Source: Bacteroidales bacterium UBA6397 (GTDB lineage Bacteria; Bacteroidota; Bacteroidia; Bacteroidales; UBA932). From it: a stretch of DNA of 64,000 nucleotides. Positions 34,779 through 44,167 of the stretch are shown here, in pieces. Made by a program: the position numbers and the translations under genes. Each line of letters starts with the position of its first letter. The stretch's first letter is position 1. The notes beneath the pieces were generated by a model. That model did no database searches. It saw nothing but the letters and a program-made list of their open reading frames with translations, and was not told the origin of the DNA. The DNA lies in NCBI GenBank assembly GCA_002439875.1, contig DJQB01000002.1, positions 140,336-204,335 of the forward strand, written 5' to 3'.

Positions 34779-37700
34779 ATGAATCACATAATAACTAGTC
34801 CTTCTCCGAAAATAGAGAAAGGTAGACAATTATTATTGCTTACGAGAGGTTTGATGACGACCGTTATGGCGATTCTTTTGTTTCTGGTGCCATCTGAAGT
34901 GTTCGCTCAGAAACTCACCGTGTCAGGTTTTGTCAAAGAAGCCGCAACTAATGAGCCTGTCCCTGGGGCGGTCGTAATAGTCAAGGGTACATCCGTTGGC
35001 ACATCAACTGATGCGAATGGTGCATACACCATCAAGGCGGACGCCAACGCTGTCCTTGTCTGCCAGCTTTTCGGTTATAAGACTGTTGAAGTCAATATAG
35101 GAAAGAGAACAAACGTGGACATGCTTCTCCAGGAAGACACCCAGATGCTTGACGCGACTGTTGTGGTCGGTTACGGTACTCTCAAGAAGACCCAGCTTGT
35201 GGGAGCCGTCGAGAACTTGTCAGGAGAGGAACTTGAAGGCAGAACCAATTCCAACGTGACGAGGTCTCTTCAGGGACAGATTCCGGGATTGAACATTATT
35301 CAGTCTGACGGTAAGCCGACTCATCAGGGATCAATTACCATCCGTGGCAACGGTACTTCATACCAGTCCAGACAGAAGGTTGGTGGCAAAGCCGCCAACC
35401 AGAGTCATTCTATAGGCCAGGGCAGCAGCGCCCTTGTTCTCATTGACGGAGTCGAAGGAGACCTCACCACCGTGAACCCTGAGGACATCGAGACTGTCGC
35501 TGTCCTTAAGGACGCGGCTTCCGCTGCGGTTTACGGTGCCAGAGGCGCTTTCGGTGTCATCCTCGTGACAACGAAGACACCGAAAACCGACAAGATTTCC
35601 GTTAACTACAGCGGTTCTGTCTCACTGAACAGAAGAAACATCATGTGGGAGGACGAGCTTGTTACTGATGGTCTTCAGTGGCTCGACACCTTTGTTGAAT
35701 TCTTCAGGAACGACAAGCGTACTCCGACATCCGCCGGTTCTTTGCCAGGAAACGTCAATAACAGGGCCAACACCTATTCAGAGGCTTATCATGAGGAGTT
35801 CCGTCGTCGTAAGACAGATCCTACCTACGAGAATTACGGTAAGATCTATGGTGACGGAAAGGATGTCGGCTTTGGGAGCAACTATGCTTACTATGGAAGC
35901 ACCAACTGGATTGACATGTTCTACAAGGACATGAACATGACACAGAACCATAACCTCAGCATCAATGGCGCGTCAGATAGGGTAAGTTATGCCATCAGCG
36001 GGCGTTACTATGGACAGGACGGTATCTATAAACTGGGTAATGAGGATTTCAACCAGTTCAACCTTCGCGCCAAAGGATCCATAAAGATTACTGATTGGTT
36101 GAAGTTGACCAATAACACCTCTGTGTTCAAGCGCAAGTACCACCAGCCGATGGTGTCCGGAGGCTCACAGCCTCTCCTCCGCCAGTTCGAGCATAGGGGG
36201 CAACCTATCTATCCTGCTTTCAATGAGGATGGCACTCTTACATTCTACGGTGCTTCTTGTATGTACGGCGCGTTCGAGGACGGAAACACGTATCAGGAGA
36301 ATAACAAACTTGATGTGATCACATCGACAACTCTTGATTTCGAACCGATCAGGAATGTCCTGAAATTTACTGGAGATTTCACTTACAAGGCCATCCGTTC
36401 CACTCAGGAAAGAGTCTCCTGCATACAAAGCGGTTATAGCGCTCCGGGTGCTTTGGAAAACTACAACAGTTCCTCATATAAGTCAGCATGGCGCTATAAC
36501 ACAGATTACGTCTCCTCGAATATCGTCGGAACATACACCCCGAATCTTGGAGACAACCATGATTTGAACATCGTTGCGGGATGGAATCTTGAGAAGACAA
36601 ACTATCGCCGTCTTTATCTTACCAGAAAAGATCTTCTGTACCCGTCCATTCCTTCATTCGAGCTTATGGCTTCTGATGAGTTTGGTGTCGAGGATGCCGG
36701 CTACAACAAGAGTATGGTGGGCTTCTTCGGACGTGTCAACTACACGCTTCTTAACAGATACATTATTGAGGTTGCGGCGCGTTATGATGGTTCATCTTTG
36801 TTCCCTTCATATTCACAGTGGGGCTTCTTCCCTTCCGCGTCCGTTGGTTGGAGACTGTCGGAGGAACCTTGGATGGAATGGTCCAAGTCGTGGATGAACA
36901 ATTTAAAACTCCGCGCTAATGTAGGCTCGCTCGGTAATGCTACCATTAATCCGTACTCTTTCCTCGAACTGATGGGAGTGGCTAAATCTTCTGCCATCAT
37001 AAACGGACAGAAGGTTCCTTATACGGTAGCAGCATCGATTATTCCTGACAACCTTACCTGGGAGACCGTGACCACATATGACGTGGGACTCGATGCTGAT
37101 TTCCTTAAGAGCCGCCTTTCCGTTTCTGCTGACTACTATGTCCGCGATGTCAATGACATGTTCATTCAGGGTCCGGATCTTCCTGAGGTGCTTGGTGATT
37201 CCACACCTAAAGGTAACTACGGCGCTATCCAGACAAAGGGTTGGGAAGCCACGATCGGCTGGAGAGACTCGTTCAAGCTCGCTGGAAAGGACTTCAACTA
37301 TAACATAAAGGCCAGCGTATGGGATTCACGCACTTGGGTGAAGAAGTACTACAACATTAATGGTGACATCCTCAACTACTATGAGGGCAAGGAACTTGGC
37401 GAGATCTGGGGCTTCAGGACAGACGGGTACTTCCTCAGCAATGAGGAGGCCAACAACTGGGCGACCGATAAATTCCACAAGAACGGATCCAACTTCAGGG
37501 CGTATGCCGGAGACCTTAAATTCATCGACATCAACGGTGACGGAAAGATTGACTACGGCAAAGGTACTCTTGACGATCACGGCGATCTAGAGCGCATCGG
37601 CAACCAGAGTCCTCGCTATTATTTCGGCGTCAACCTTGGCGCTAGCTGGAACGGAATCGGCATCAGTGTCTTCCTGCAGGGCGTAGGAAAGCGCGATTGG

Positions 37701-38201
37701 TATCCAAGCTGTGAGTCCGGCTTCTTCTGGGGAATGTACAACCGCCCTTATGGGTATCTTCCTAAGATCCATACCGAAGATGTTGTGCAGGTTGATTACT
37801 CTACCTCCAACTGGGTGGTCACCAACGCTGACAGCAAGCCTTACTTCACTCGTCAGGTGGCATACGCAGCGAACAGAAATGACGGCCCTCTTACATTTGA
37901 GAATGACTATTATATGCAGAACGCCGCTTATGTAAGACTTAAGAACCTCACTGTTGACTACACTTTCCCTAGCAAATTGACAAGGAAGTTCAATGTGGAG
38001 AAGCTAAAGATCTACTTCTCCGGCGAGAACCTGCTGACATTCTCTCCGATTTACAAGCACACAAAGATGTTTGACCCAGAGACCCTTGGCTTCGGCGATT
38101 CAGACTTCGGCAGCAATATTGGAGGTCTTGGCGGTGTTGGACAGGGATATACTTATCCTATGCTCAAGACATACACCTTCGGTCTGAACATTACTTTCTA
38201 A
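34779..38201 (+). CDS. SusC/RagA-family TonB-dependent outer-membrane transporter
   Basis: 1,140 residues from the ATG at 34779. After a signal peptide (ending VFAQK) comes a carboxypeptidase-regulatory-like domain (LTVSGFVKEAATNEPVPGA, about 45-120), a TonB-box-like stretch before DATVVVGYGTLKK, the plug domain (SLQGQIPGLNIIQSDG ... ALVLIDGVEGDL...VLKDAASAAVYGARGAFGVILVTTK), and a 22-strand barrel ending in FGLNITF. It imports a ligand captured by the partner SusD, encoded 21 bases downstream. There is no STN domain, so it is not itself an anti-sigma signalling receptor. The neighbouring phosphoesterases suggest a phosphorylated ligand rather than a simple glycan. Confidence 0.95.
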   Translation: MNHIITSPSPKIEKGRQLLLLTRGLMTTVMAILLFLVPSEVFAQKLTVSGFVKEAATNEPVPGAVVIVKGTSVGTSTDANGAYTIKADANAVLVCQLFGYKTVEVNIGKRTNVDMLLQEDTQMLDATVVVGYGTLKKTQLVGAVENLSGEELEGRTNSNVTRSLQGQIPGLNIIQSDGKPTHQGSITIRGNGTSYQSRQKVGGKAANQSHSIGQGSSALVLIDGVEGDLTTVNPEDIETVAVLKDAASAAVYGARGAFGVILVTTKTPKTDKISVNYSGSVSLNRRNIMWEDELVTDGLQWLDTFVEFFRNDKRTPTSAGSLPGNVNNRANTYSEAYHEEFRRRKTDPTYENYGKIYGDGKDVGFGSNYAYYGSTNWIDMFYKDMNMTQNHNLSINGASDRVSYAISGRYYGQDGIYKLGNEDFNQFNLRAKGSIKITDWLKLTNNTSVFKRKYHQPMVSGGSQPLLRQFEHRGQPIYPAFNEDGTLTFYGASCMYGAFEDGNTYQENNKLDVITSTTLDFEPIRNVLKFTGDFTYKAIRSTQERVSCIQSGYSAPGALENYNSSSYKSAWRYNTDYVSSNIVGTYTPNLGDNHDLNIVAGWNLEKTNYRRLYLTRKDLLYPSIPSFELMASDEFGVEDAGYNKSMVGFFGRVNYTLLNRYIIEVAARYDGSSLFPSYSQWGFFPSASVGWRLSEEPWMEWSKSWMNNLKLRANVGSLGNATINPYSFLELMGVAKSSAIINGQKVPYTVAASIIPDNLTWETVTTYDVGLDADFLKSRLSVSADYYVRDVNDMFIQGPDLPEVLGDSTPKGNYGAIQTKGWEATIGWRDSFKLAGKDFNYNIKASVWDSRTWVKKYYNINGDILNYYEGKELGEIWGFRTDGYFLSNEEANNWATDKFHKNGSNFRAYAGDLKFIDINGDGKIDYGKGTLDDHGDLERIGNQSPRYYFGVNLGASWNGIGISVFLQGVGKRDWYPSCESGFFWGMYNRPYGYLPKIHTEDVVQVDYSTSNWVVTNADSKPYFTRQVAYAANRNDGPLTFENDYYMQNAAYVRLKNLTVDYTFPSKLTRKFNVEKLKIYFSGENLLTFSPIYKHTKMFDPETLGFGDSDFGSNIGGLGGVGQGYTYPMLKTYTFGLNITF

Positions 38202-38222
38202 TTTGAAGGAATATAAACTCTA

Positions 38223-40079
38223 ATGAAATTTAATATGAAATCAAGTATAGCAGTTAAATTACTTTTGGGAGCCGCATCTGTTCTTGCGTTGTCTTCATGC
38301 AAGGATTTTCTTACGGCAGATCCGGTAAATAAAATCTCAGCGGAGAATTTCTTCAGGACTGAAAGTGATTTGGAGATTTATTCCAATGGACTCATCAACT
38401 CTTATCGCCCAAGCGGAGAGACTATCGGCAAAGGCGATAATTATACGGATCTCATCTGCACCCAGACATCTACAGATTTTTATCGTCCTGGCATATGGAA
38501 CTCTGTCAAGCAGAGTGGCTGGTCTGTCGGAGACTGGAAAGGCATCCGCAGGGCCAACAAGATGATCGAGGGTATTGAAAAGAACAGGAGTCTCTTTAAG
38601 GATGAGGTCGCCAATCATTATCTTGGTGTCGCTCGCTTCTGGAGAGCCTACTTCTACTTCTCTAAAGTGAAGACTTTCAGCAATGTGCCGTGGATTGATC
38701 ATGTTGTCGGTGTTGACGATCCTATCCTTACCGCCGGTAGGGATGACCGTGAACTTGTGATGCACAATGTGTTGGAGGATTTGAAATTCGCAAGCGAGAA
38801 CATGTCCGCCGATTTGAAGACTTACAGTGGCGTGATCAACAAATATGTCGCATTGGCGTTTATGTCAAGAGTTTGCCTGTATGAAGGCTCCTTCCGCAAG
38901 TACCACACGGTAAACCCGGCGACAAACAACGCATGGTCAGGACAGTATGAGTCTTCCGGGGATTTCTTCAACGCCGCCGCCACCGCAGCCAAGTCGGTGA
39001 TAGATTCCAAGGAGTTCTCTCTTATAACAGGATCTCCTGTTTCGGTCGCTGACGGCAAGGAGGTGGCTTCTTTGTATGACAACATTTGGAGGAACACTGA
39101 TTTCGGGAAATCCGGCGAGTCAATCTGGACCGTGGAATATGAAGGTGGTGACCTTAACGTGTATAACGAACTTACTTGGGTTGTGAACTCAAGTACATAC
39201 GACCAGAAGGCTGCTCCTACCAAGAATCTTGTGCGTATGTTCCTTAACCTTGACGGAACACCGGCGAAGCCAGATGTGTCTGTGACGAAGGAGTTTGACA
39301 ATAAGGATTGGCGTCTTTTCAACACTGTTCACGGCCCTGGACACTTGTACACGACGTTGGCAGGAGAATCCGTTCTGAAGAAACTGAACTTTACCTATAC
39401 ATTCAGCGGGTATCAGTTCAGGAAGTGGAGTCAGGAAAAAGAGGAAAATTATTCCAAAGGAAGGAATGATAATGATATTCCTATCCTGCGTTATGCGGAG
39501 GTTCTTTTGAACTATGCCGAGGCCAAGGCTGAGCTCGGCCAGATTGATGAGACTATCTGGAATGAGACTGTCGGTGAGCTTCGCAAGCGAGCAGGCGTCA
39601 AGAATATTTATCCTGCGTCCGCCGGTTATGTCGAGGATGCTTGGCTGAAATCATACTATGGTGATCCTACTCTCTCAAACACCATGCTTGAGATCAGAAG
39701 AGAAAGGGTCACGGAGTTGATCTGTGAGAACCTTCGCTCATCGGATCTTAGCCGTTGGGCATGCCAAGACCTTATTGTTGACCGCGGAACTGACAACACT
39801 GGTTGGATGGGCATTTATGTGACTGCCGATGAGTATAAAAACGGCGTCCAGTTCAATGGTGAAACTTATAATTTCAATGCATCCAAAGTCTCTCAATTTG
39901 CTTATAAAACCGGTACGTCAACGGCGGACCAGAACTTGACTCTTTCTGAGGGCGACCATGGTTATCTTATCTACAATTACAAGCTTGAGTGGAATGACAG
40001 GGATTATGTCCGTCCTATTCCATCGACAGCCTTGACAAAGAATCCAAATCTCGGTCAGAATTACGGTTGGGAAGATTAA
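38223..40079 (+). CDS. SusD/RagB-family surface ligand-binding lipoprotein
   Basis: 618 residues with signal peptide and lipobox LALSSC; a start 4 codons downstream is also possible. The N-terminal SusD pattern KDFLTADPVNKISAENFFRTESDLE is followed by TPR-like helices (for example VARFWRAYFYFSKVKTF) and the RagB C-terminal blocks PILRYAEVLLNYAEAKAELGQ and IRRERVTELICENLR. The end of the protein, RPIPSTALTKNPNLGQNYGW, is typical of the family. It forms the lid of the SusC transporter. It is followed 17 bases later by a metallophosphoesterase lipoprotein in the same operon. Confidence 0.95.
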   Translation: MKFNMKSSIAVKLLLGAASVLALSSCKDFLTADPVNKISAENFFRTESDLEIYSNGLINSYRPSGETIGKGDNYTDLICTQTSTDFYRPGIWNSVKQSGWSVGDWKGIRRANKMIEGIEKNRSLFKDEVANHYLGVARFWRAYFYFSKVKTFSNVPWIDHVVGVDDPILTAGRDDRELVMHNVLEDLKFASENMSADLKTYSGVINKYVALAFMSRVCLYEGSFRKYHTVNPATNNAWSGQYESSGDFFNAAATAAKSVIDSKEFSLITGSPVSVADGKEVASLYDNIWRNTDFGKSGESIWTVEYEGGDLNVYNELTWVVNSSTYDQKAAPTKNLVRMFLNLDGTPAKPDVSVTKEFDNKDWRLFNTVHGPGHLYTTLAGESVLKKLNFTYTFSGYQFRKWSQEKEENYSKGRNDNDIPILRYAEVLLNYAEAKAELGQIDETIWNETVGELRKRAGVKNIYPASAGYVEDAWLKSYYGDPTLSNTMLEIRRERVTELICENLRSSDLSRWACQDLIVDRGTDNTGWMGIYVTADEYKNGVQFNGETYNFNASKVSQFAYKTGTSTADQNLTLSEGDHGYLIYNYKLEWNDRDYVRPIPSTALTKNPNLGQNYGWED

Positions 40080-40096
40080 ATCTTAAGCTATTATAT

Positions 40097-41866
40097 ATGA
40101 ATAAATTACTACTTAAGAAGTATTTATTCGGTCTGTCGTTTGCAACAACCCTCATGTTGGGGGTTGTTGCTTGCGGTAAAAACGGGACCGATGATCCGAC
40201 TCCGGACAAACCGGATCCAGAACCTACCCCTGGAACAGAGACTGTGATCAATGGTACTACGATTGAGCCGTCAAACACTCTTTTAGGACTTATTACAGAT
40301 TCTAAGACTGGAAAAGGGATTGCAGGAGTGCCTGTTACGGATGGGTATTCATTTACTGTCACGGATGCCAATGGGGTTTACCAGTTCAAGGCAAACAGGT
40401 ACTGCCGCAATGTGTACTATACGTTGCCGTCAGAGTACAAGGTCGCGTTGGACAAAGAGACGAAACTGCCTTTGTTCTATTCCACATCGGCTATTTCCTA
40501 CAACAGTCAGAACAGGAACGACTTCGTTTTGGAACCGCTTGATTCTCCTGAGAAGAATTTCACTTACCTTGCCGTGGGAGATCCGCAGTGTAAAACTGAT
40601 TCCGACAGAGAGAGATTCCGTACTGAGACATTGCCTGACATGAGGAATTTCATTTCGACCTCGCAGGCGAATGGAAAGTATAAGAATTTGTATATCATGT
40701 CAATGGGTGACATCACGTTTGACAACACCGTTCAGTGGAAGCCGATGCGTGATGTCATGTCGAAGTTCTCAGCCAATGGAACTGATTACATTCCATTTTA
40801 TAATATGGTCGGTAATCATGACCATGACGCCTCTACAAACACACAGTATGAATCGACTCAGAACTATGTCGATCTTTTCGGTCCCGTGGATTACTCGCTC
40901 AATAGGGGTGATGTTCATATTGTGGTGATGGATAATGTCCTTGTCACCACTACAAATGGCAAGACTTGGGATTATAATGCCGGCATAACGAGTTCTCAGT
41001 TGAAATGGTTGAAGGCGGATCTGGATCTTGTTAAAGACAAACAGAACAAGATGATCCTGTTTTGCGCACATATCCCTTTCAGGGGTGGTGCCAACAGTGG
41101 AGGATCTTCAGTGAACAAGGATAAGAATTATGCGGAAGTCCTTAAGCTTCTTACGGAATTCCACGAGGCGCATATCATGGTCGGGCATACCCATTATCCT
41201 CAAAACTGGATTCACTCTTCTTATATAACTAAGGGAGGCACTCCTGTTTATGAACACGTTCATGGCGCGGCGTGCGGTGCATGGTGGTCATGCAATATGA
41301 ACGTGAACGGCGCCCCTAACTGCTACAGCCTTTACGAGATAGAAGGAAACAGCATTAAGAACTGGGTTACTAAAGGCACGAAGAACGATGCTGACTATCA
41401 GATGCGTGTCTATGATGGGAATCAGGTCTATGGTGGCTCTGATGGTACGCCTGTGGGGAAATACCAATACTCATGGTATAATGGAGGTGTAGGAGGCACT
41501 GCCAACATCAAGGCAAAAGGCAATACAAGTCTCAAGGGTTCATTCGTAGCCGCTGTCTGGAATGATGACGACAAAAACTGGAAAGTGGAATTCTTCCAGA
41601 ACGGGCATAAAGTGGGAGATATGAAGAGGGTGCCGTCGAAGATTCCGGACATCTGCGTTGTCTCATTCTATTTCAATAATTTGAACAAGAACACAACGAC
41701 TTGGACCACAACTACGGCGCAGCATTACTGGTACATCGAGGCTCCGGGCGGAGATCCAACAAAAGTGGAGAACTGGGAAGTCCGCGCGACGCAGACCATT
41801 CCGGGAAGCGGTGAGGTGAATGAATATAGATGCTCCACGCTTCAGACAGACTACTCTGGATTCTGA
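40097..41866 (+). CDS. Calcineurin-like phosphoesterase lipoprotein
   Basis: 589 residues from the ATG at 40097; lipobox GVVAC followed by an Asp/Pro/Thr-rich spacer (DDPTPDKPDPEPTPG). Residues about 60-140 form a carboxypeptidase-regulatory-like beta-sandwich (LLGLITDSKTGKGIAGVPV). The metallophosphatase domain shows YLAVGDPQCKTD, SMGDITFDN, MVGNHDHDA, FCAHIPFRGG and VGHTHYPQNW, a complete set of metal ligands with Gln replacing the usual His in the first block. A C-terminal beta-sandwich (about 430-585) follows. It is the last gene of the SusC-SusD operon, which suggests phosphate removal from the captured ligand at the cell surface. Confidence 0.92.
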   Translation: MNKLLLKKYLFGLSFATTLMLGVVACGKNGTDDPTPDKPDPEPTPGTETVINGTTIEPSNTLLGLITDSKTGKGIAGVPVTDGYSFTVTDANGVYQFKANRYCRNVYYTLPSEYKVALDKETKLPLFYSTSAISYNSQNRNDFVLEPLDSPEKNFTYLAVGDPQCKTDSDRERFRTETLPDMRNFISTSQANGKYKNLYIMSMGDITFDNTVQWKPMRDVMSKFSANGTDYIPFYNMVGNHDHDASTNTQYESTQNYVDLFGPVDYSLNRGDVHIVVMDNVLVTTTNGKTWDYNAGITSSQLKWLKADLDLVKDKQNKMILFCAHIPFRGGANSGGSSVNKDKNYAEVLKLLTEFHEAHIMVGHTHYPQNWIHSSYITKGGTPVYEHVHGAACGAWWSCNMNVNGAPNCYSLYEIEGNSIKNWVTKGTKNDADYQMRVYDGNQVYGGSDGTPVGKYQYSWYNGGVGGTANIKAKGNTSLKGSFVAAVWNDDDKNWKVEFFQNGHKVGDMKRVPSKIPDICVVSFYFNNLNKNTTTWTTTTAQHYWYIEAPGGDPTKVENWEVRATQTIPGSGEVNEYRCSTLQTDYSGF

Positions 41867-41896
41867 AACGTGGAGTAAGGTGAAGGGTTGTCACCC

Positions 41897-42571
41897 TTAA
41901 AAGTCGATGGCGACCCGCATTTCAGGGATGGTCTCGGAAAGGGCCATCCCTTTTCTGTAGATTCCTGCAGTGCCGCCTACGAATATGTCGGCTCCCATTC
42001 CGGCCATCAGATTGGCTCTTTCCTTGCTGACGCTTCCGTCAACGCTGATGAGGACGTCCTCACGCCCGTTTGCGTCAAGGTAATTTCGCATCCCGGCGAC
42101 CTTGTCCATGATTCCGTCCACCATCTTCGCTCCCGCGGCTCCAGGGTGTACCAGCATGAGTGTGACGGTATCCAGAATGTCCAGATAAGACTTGATGGCA
42201 TCCACATCGGTCTCCGGATTGACCGCAAGGCCGAAGAGTCCTCCGTCCGCATGAACCTTGTCTGCCAGCGCGCGGTAATCCTTCTTGACCTCGATGTGAG
42301 GGGAGACGATGTCTCCTTTCCTGACTGGGAACTTGTTCATGATGAGTTCCGGATCCTCCACCATAAGATGCACGTCAACTGGCATCGTGGTGACGGTCTG
42401 CATGGCTTTGATGAAATCCGGGCCGAAAGTGAGGTTCGGAACGAAATGTGCGTCCATCACGTCTACATGGAGCATATCGGCTCCGTTTTCTTCCAAAGTC
42501 TTGATGTCCTGCCCCAGGTCCATCAGGTTCGAACACATGACAGAGACGGAAATATATCTTTTGCGTTTCAT
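41897..42571 (-). CDS. Ribulose-phosphate 3-epimerase family protein
   Basis: 224-residue TIM barrel starting at ATG 42571. Motifs are those of pentulose/hexulose-phosphate 3-epimerases: HVDVMDAHFVPNLTFGPDFI with the metal-binding His and Asp, VDVHLMVEDP, LMLVHPGAAGAKM and ISVDGSVSKERA near the C terminus. The pattern is somewhat nearer to allulose-6-phosphate 3-epimerase (SVMCSNLMDL start, VDGSVSKE) than to canonical Rpe, so it may be a second, specialised epimerase. It starts 11 bases after cysS, so the two are probably co-transcribed. The exact substrate is uncertain. Confidence 0.88.
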   Translation of the reverse strand: MKRKRYISVSVMCSNLMDLGQDIKTLEENGADMLHVDVMDAHFVPNLTFGPDFIKAMQTVTTMPVDVHLMVEDPELIMNKFPVRKGDIVSPHIEVKKDYRALADKVHADGGLFGLAVNPETDVDAIKSYLDILDTVTLMLVHPGAAGAKMVDGIMDKVAGMRNYLDANGREDVLISVDGSVSKERANLMAGMGADIFVGGTAGIYRKGMALSETIPEMRVAIDF

Positions 42572-42582
42572 GTTGACTGATT

Positions 42583-44151
42583 TTATTGGATTGTCCACTC
42601 GGCTCCGTCCTTGGTGTCCTTGACGCTGATGCCAAGGGCTTTGAGGTGGTCTCTGATAGCATCGCTGGCCGCCCAGTCCTTGGCTGCTTTGGCCTTGGCA
42701 CGCTCCTCCAGAACCATGTCCATCAAGCCGGACACGATTTCCTGTCCCTTGCCTGATTCCGCCGCCGCCTCGTCCTTGAGACCGAGAACCCCGAACACGA
42801 TGTCGTCGAAAATCTGAAGCAGGGTCTCGATGTCGCCCTTGCTGAGTTTCAGTTCTCCGGCCTTGGCCGAGTTGATCAGCCGCACCGCGTCGAAGATGTG
42901 AGACAGCGCTATAGGTGTGTTGAGGTCGTCGCAGAGAGCTTCGTAGACACCATTGAATATTCCTTTGACCTCCTCCGAAGTGGCAGGGCAGGTGTCAGGT
43001 GCCAGAGCGGTGATGAACTCTCCGTACTGCATCGCGTCCACCGGATCGCCTTCCGAACCTTTCTCGGTGTCGGTGATTCCGGCAGACGAAGCCAACGCAC
43101 GCAGGTCCTTCGCGGCCTGCATCACCCTCTTCAGCCCCTTCTCGGCTGCCTGAAGTGCCTCGTTGCTGAAATCCAGTGTGCTGCGGTAGTGCGCCTGAAG
43201 TATGAAGAATCTAACCGTCATCGGAGAATATGCCTGGGTGAGCTTCTCGTGCTGTCCGCTGAAAAGCTGAGGCAGGGTGATGAAGTTGCCCAGAGACTTG
43301 CCCATCTTCTGGCCGTTGATCGTGATCATGTTGTTGTGCACCCAGTAGTGCACGCCCTGGGTATGGCGGCTGGCCACATTCTGGGCGATCTCGCACTCGT
43401 GGTGAGGGAACATCAGGTCCATTCCGCCACCGTGGATGTCGAACTCGTTGCCGAGATATTTCTCACCCATCACTGAGCACTCCAGATGCCATCCAGGGAA
43501 GCCTTCGCTCCACGGGCTCGGCCAGTGCATGATGTGTTCAGGCTCAGCCTTTTTCCAAAGCGCGAAGTCGTAAGGAGCCTTCTTGTCACTCTGCCCGTCC
43601 AGCTCTCTGGTGCCCTCGCGTGTGTCGTCAAGGGTGCGTCCCGAGAGGACACCATAGTGGTAGTCCTTGTTGTATTTCTCCACGTCGAAATAAACGGAGC
43701 CGTTGGAGATGTAGGCGTAGCCAGCGTCCAGAATCTTCTTTATGGTCTCGATCTGCTCGATGATGTGTCCCGACGCCCTCGGTTCGATCGAAGGAGGCGC
43801 CACGTTCAGCTGACGCATCGCCTCGTGGTAACGGAACGTGTAGGTCTGCACAACCTCCATCGGCTCAAGCTGCTCAAGCCTGGCTTTCTTGGCAATCTTG
43901 TCCTCCCCCTCGTCCGCATCGTGCTCAAGGTGCCCCACATCGGTGATGTTGCGCACATAGCGCACCTTGTAGCCCAGATGCCTGAGCAGTTTGAAAAGCA
44001 CATCGTAAGTCACTCCCGGACGGGCGTGACCCAAGTGAGCCTCTCCATAGACGGTAGGCCCGCAGACGTACATTCCCACGTGCCCCGGCTGGATCGGCTT
44101 GAAAAGCTCTTTATTGCGAGTAAGAGTATTTGTCAGAAATAAAGGTCTCAT
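42583..44151 (-). CDS. cysS: Cysteinyl-tRNA synthetase
   Basis: Charges tRNA-Cys; 522 residues from the ATG at 44151, where MRPLFLTNTL matches the usual N terminus. The frame is open for 86 codons further upstream, but that would overlap the preceding gene and has no homology. The zinc ligand C30 is in YVCGPTVYGEAHLGHARP, the HIGH variant HLGH is at 39-42, the later zinc ligands are in HLECSVMGEKYLG and FPHHECE, and the KMSKS loop is KMGKSLGN. The C-terminal DALR and anticodon-binding parts end with LKALGISVKD. It starts 16 bases after the putative outer-membrane protein gene. Confidence 0.96.
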   Translation of the reverse strand: MRPLFLTNTLTRNKELFKPIQPGHVGMYVCGPTVYGEAHLGHARPGVTYDVLFKLLRHLGYKVRYVRNITDVGHLEHDADEGEDKIAKKARLEQLEPMEVVQTYTFRYHEAMRQLNVAPPSIEPRASGHIIEQIETIKKILDAGYAYISNGSVYFDVEKYNKDYHYGVLSGRTLDDTREGTRELDGQSDKKAPYDFALWKKAEPEHIMHWPSPWSEGFPGWHLECSVMGEKYLGNEFDIHGGGMDLMFPHHECEIAQNVASRHTQGVHYWVHNNMITINGQKMGKSLGNFITLPQLFSGQHEKLTQAYSPMTVRFFILQAHYRSTLDFSNEALQAAEKGLKRVMQAAKDLRALASSAGITDTEKGSEGDPVDAMQYGEFITALAPDTCPATSEEVKGIFNGVYEALCDDLNTPIALSHIFDAVRLINSAKAGELKLSKGDIETLLQIFDDIVFGVLGLKDEAAAESGKGQEIVSGLMDMVLEERAKAKAAKDWAASDAIRDHLKALGISVKDTKDGAEWTIQ

Positions 44152-44167
44152 ATTCAATGAATATAAT

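Noticed and set aside
41884..41899. Terminator between the metallophosphoesterase and the epimerase gene (AAGGGT-TGTC-ACCCTT)
   Set aside because: A six-base-pair stem overlapping the epimerase stop codon, with no clear T tract; possible but not well enough supported.
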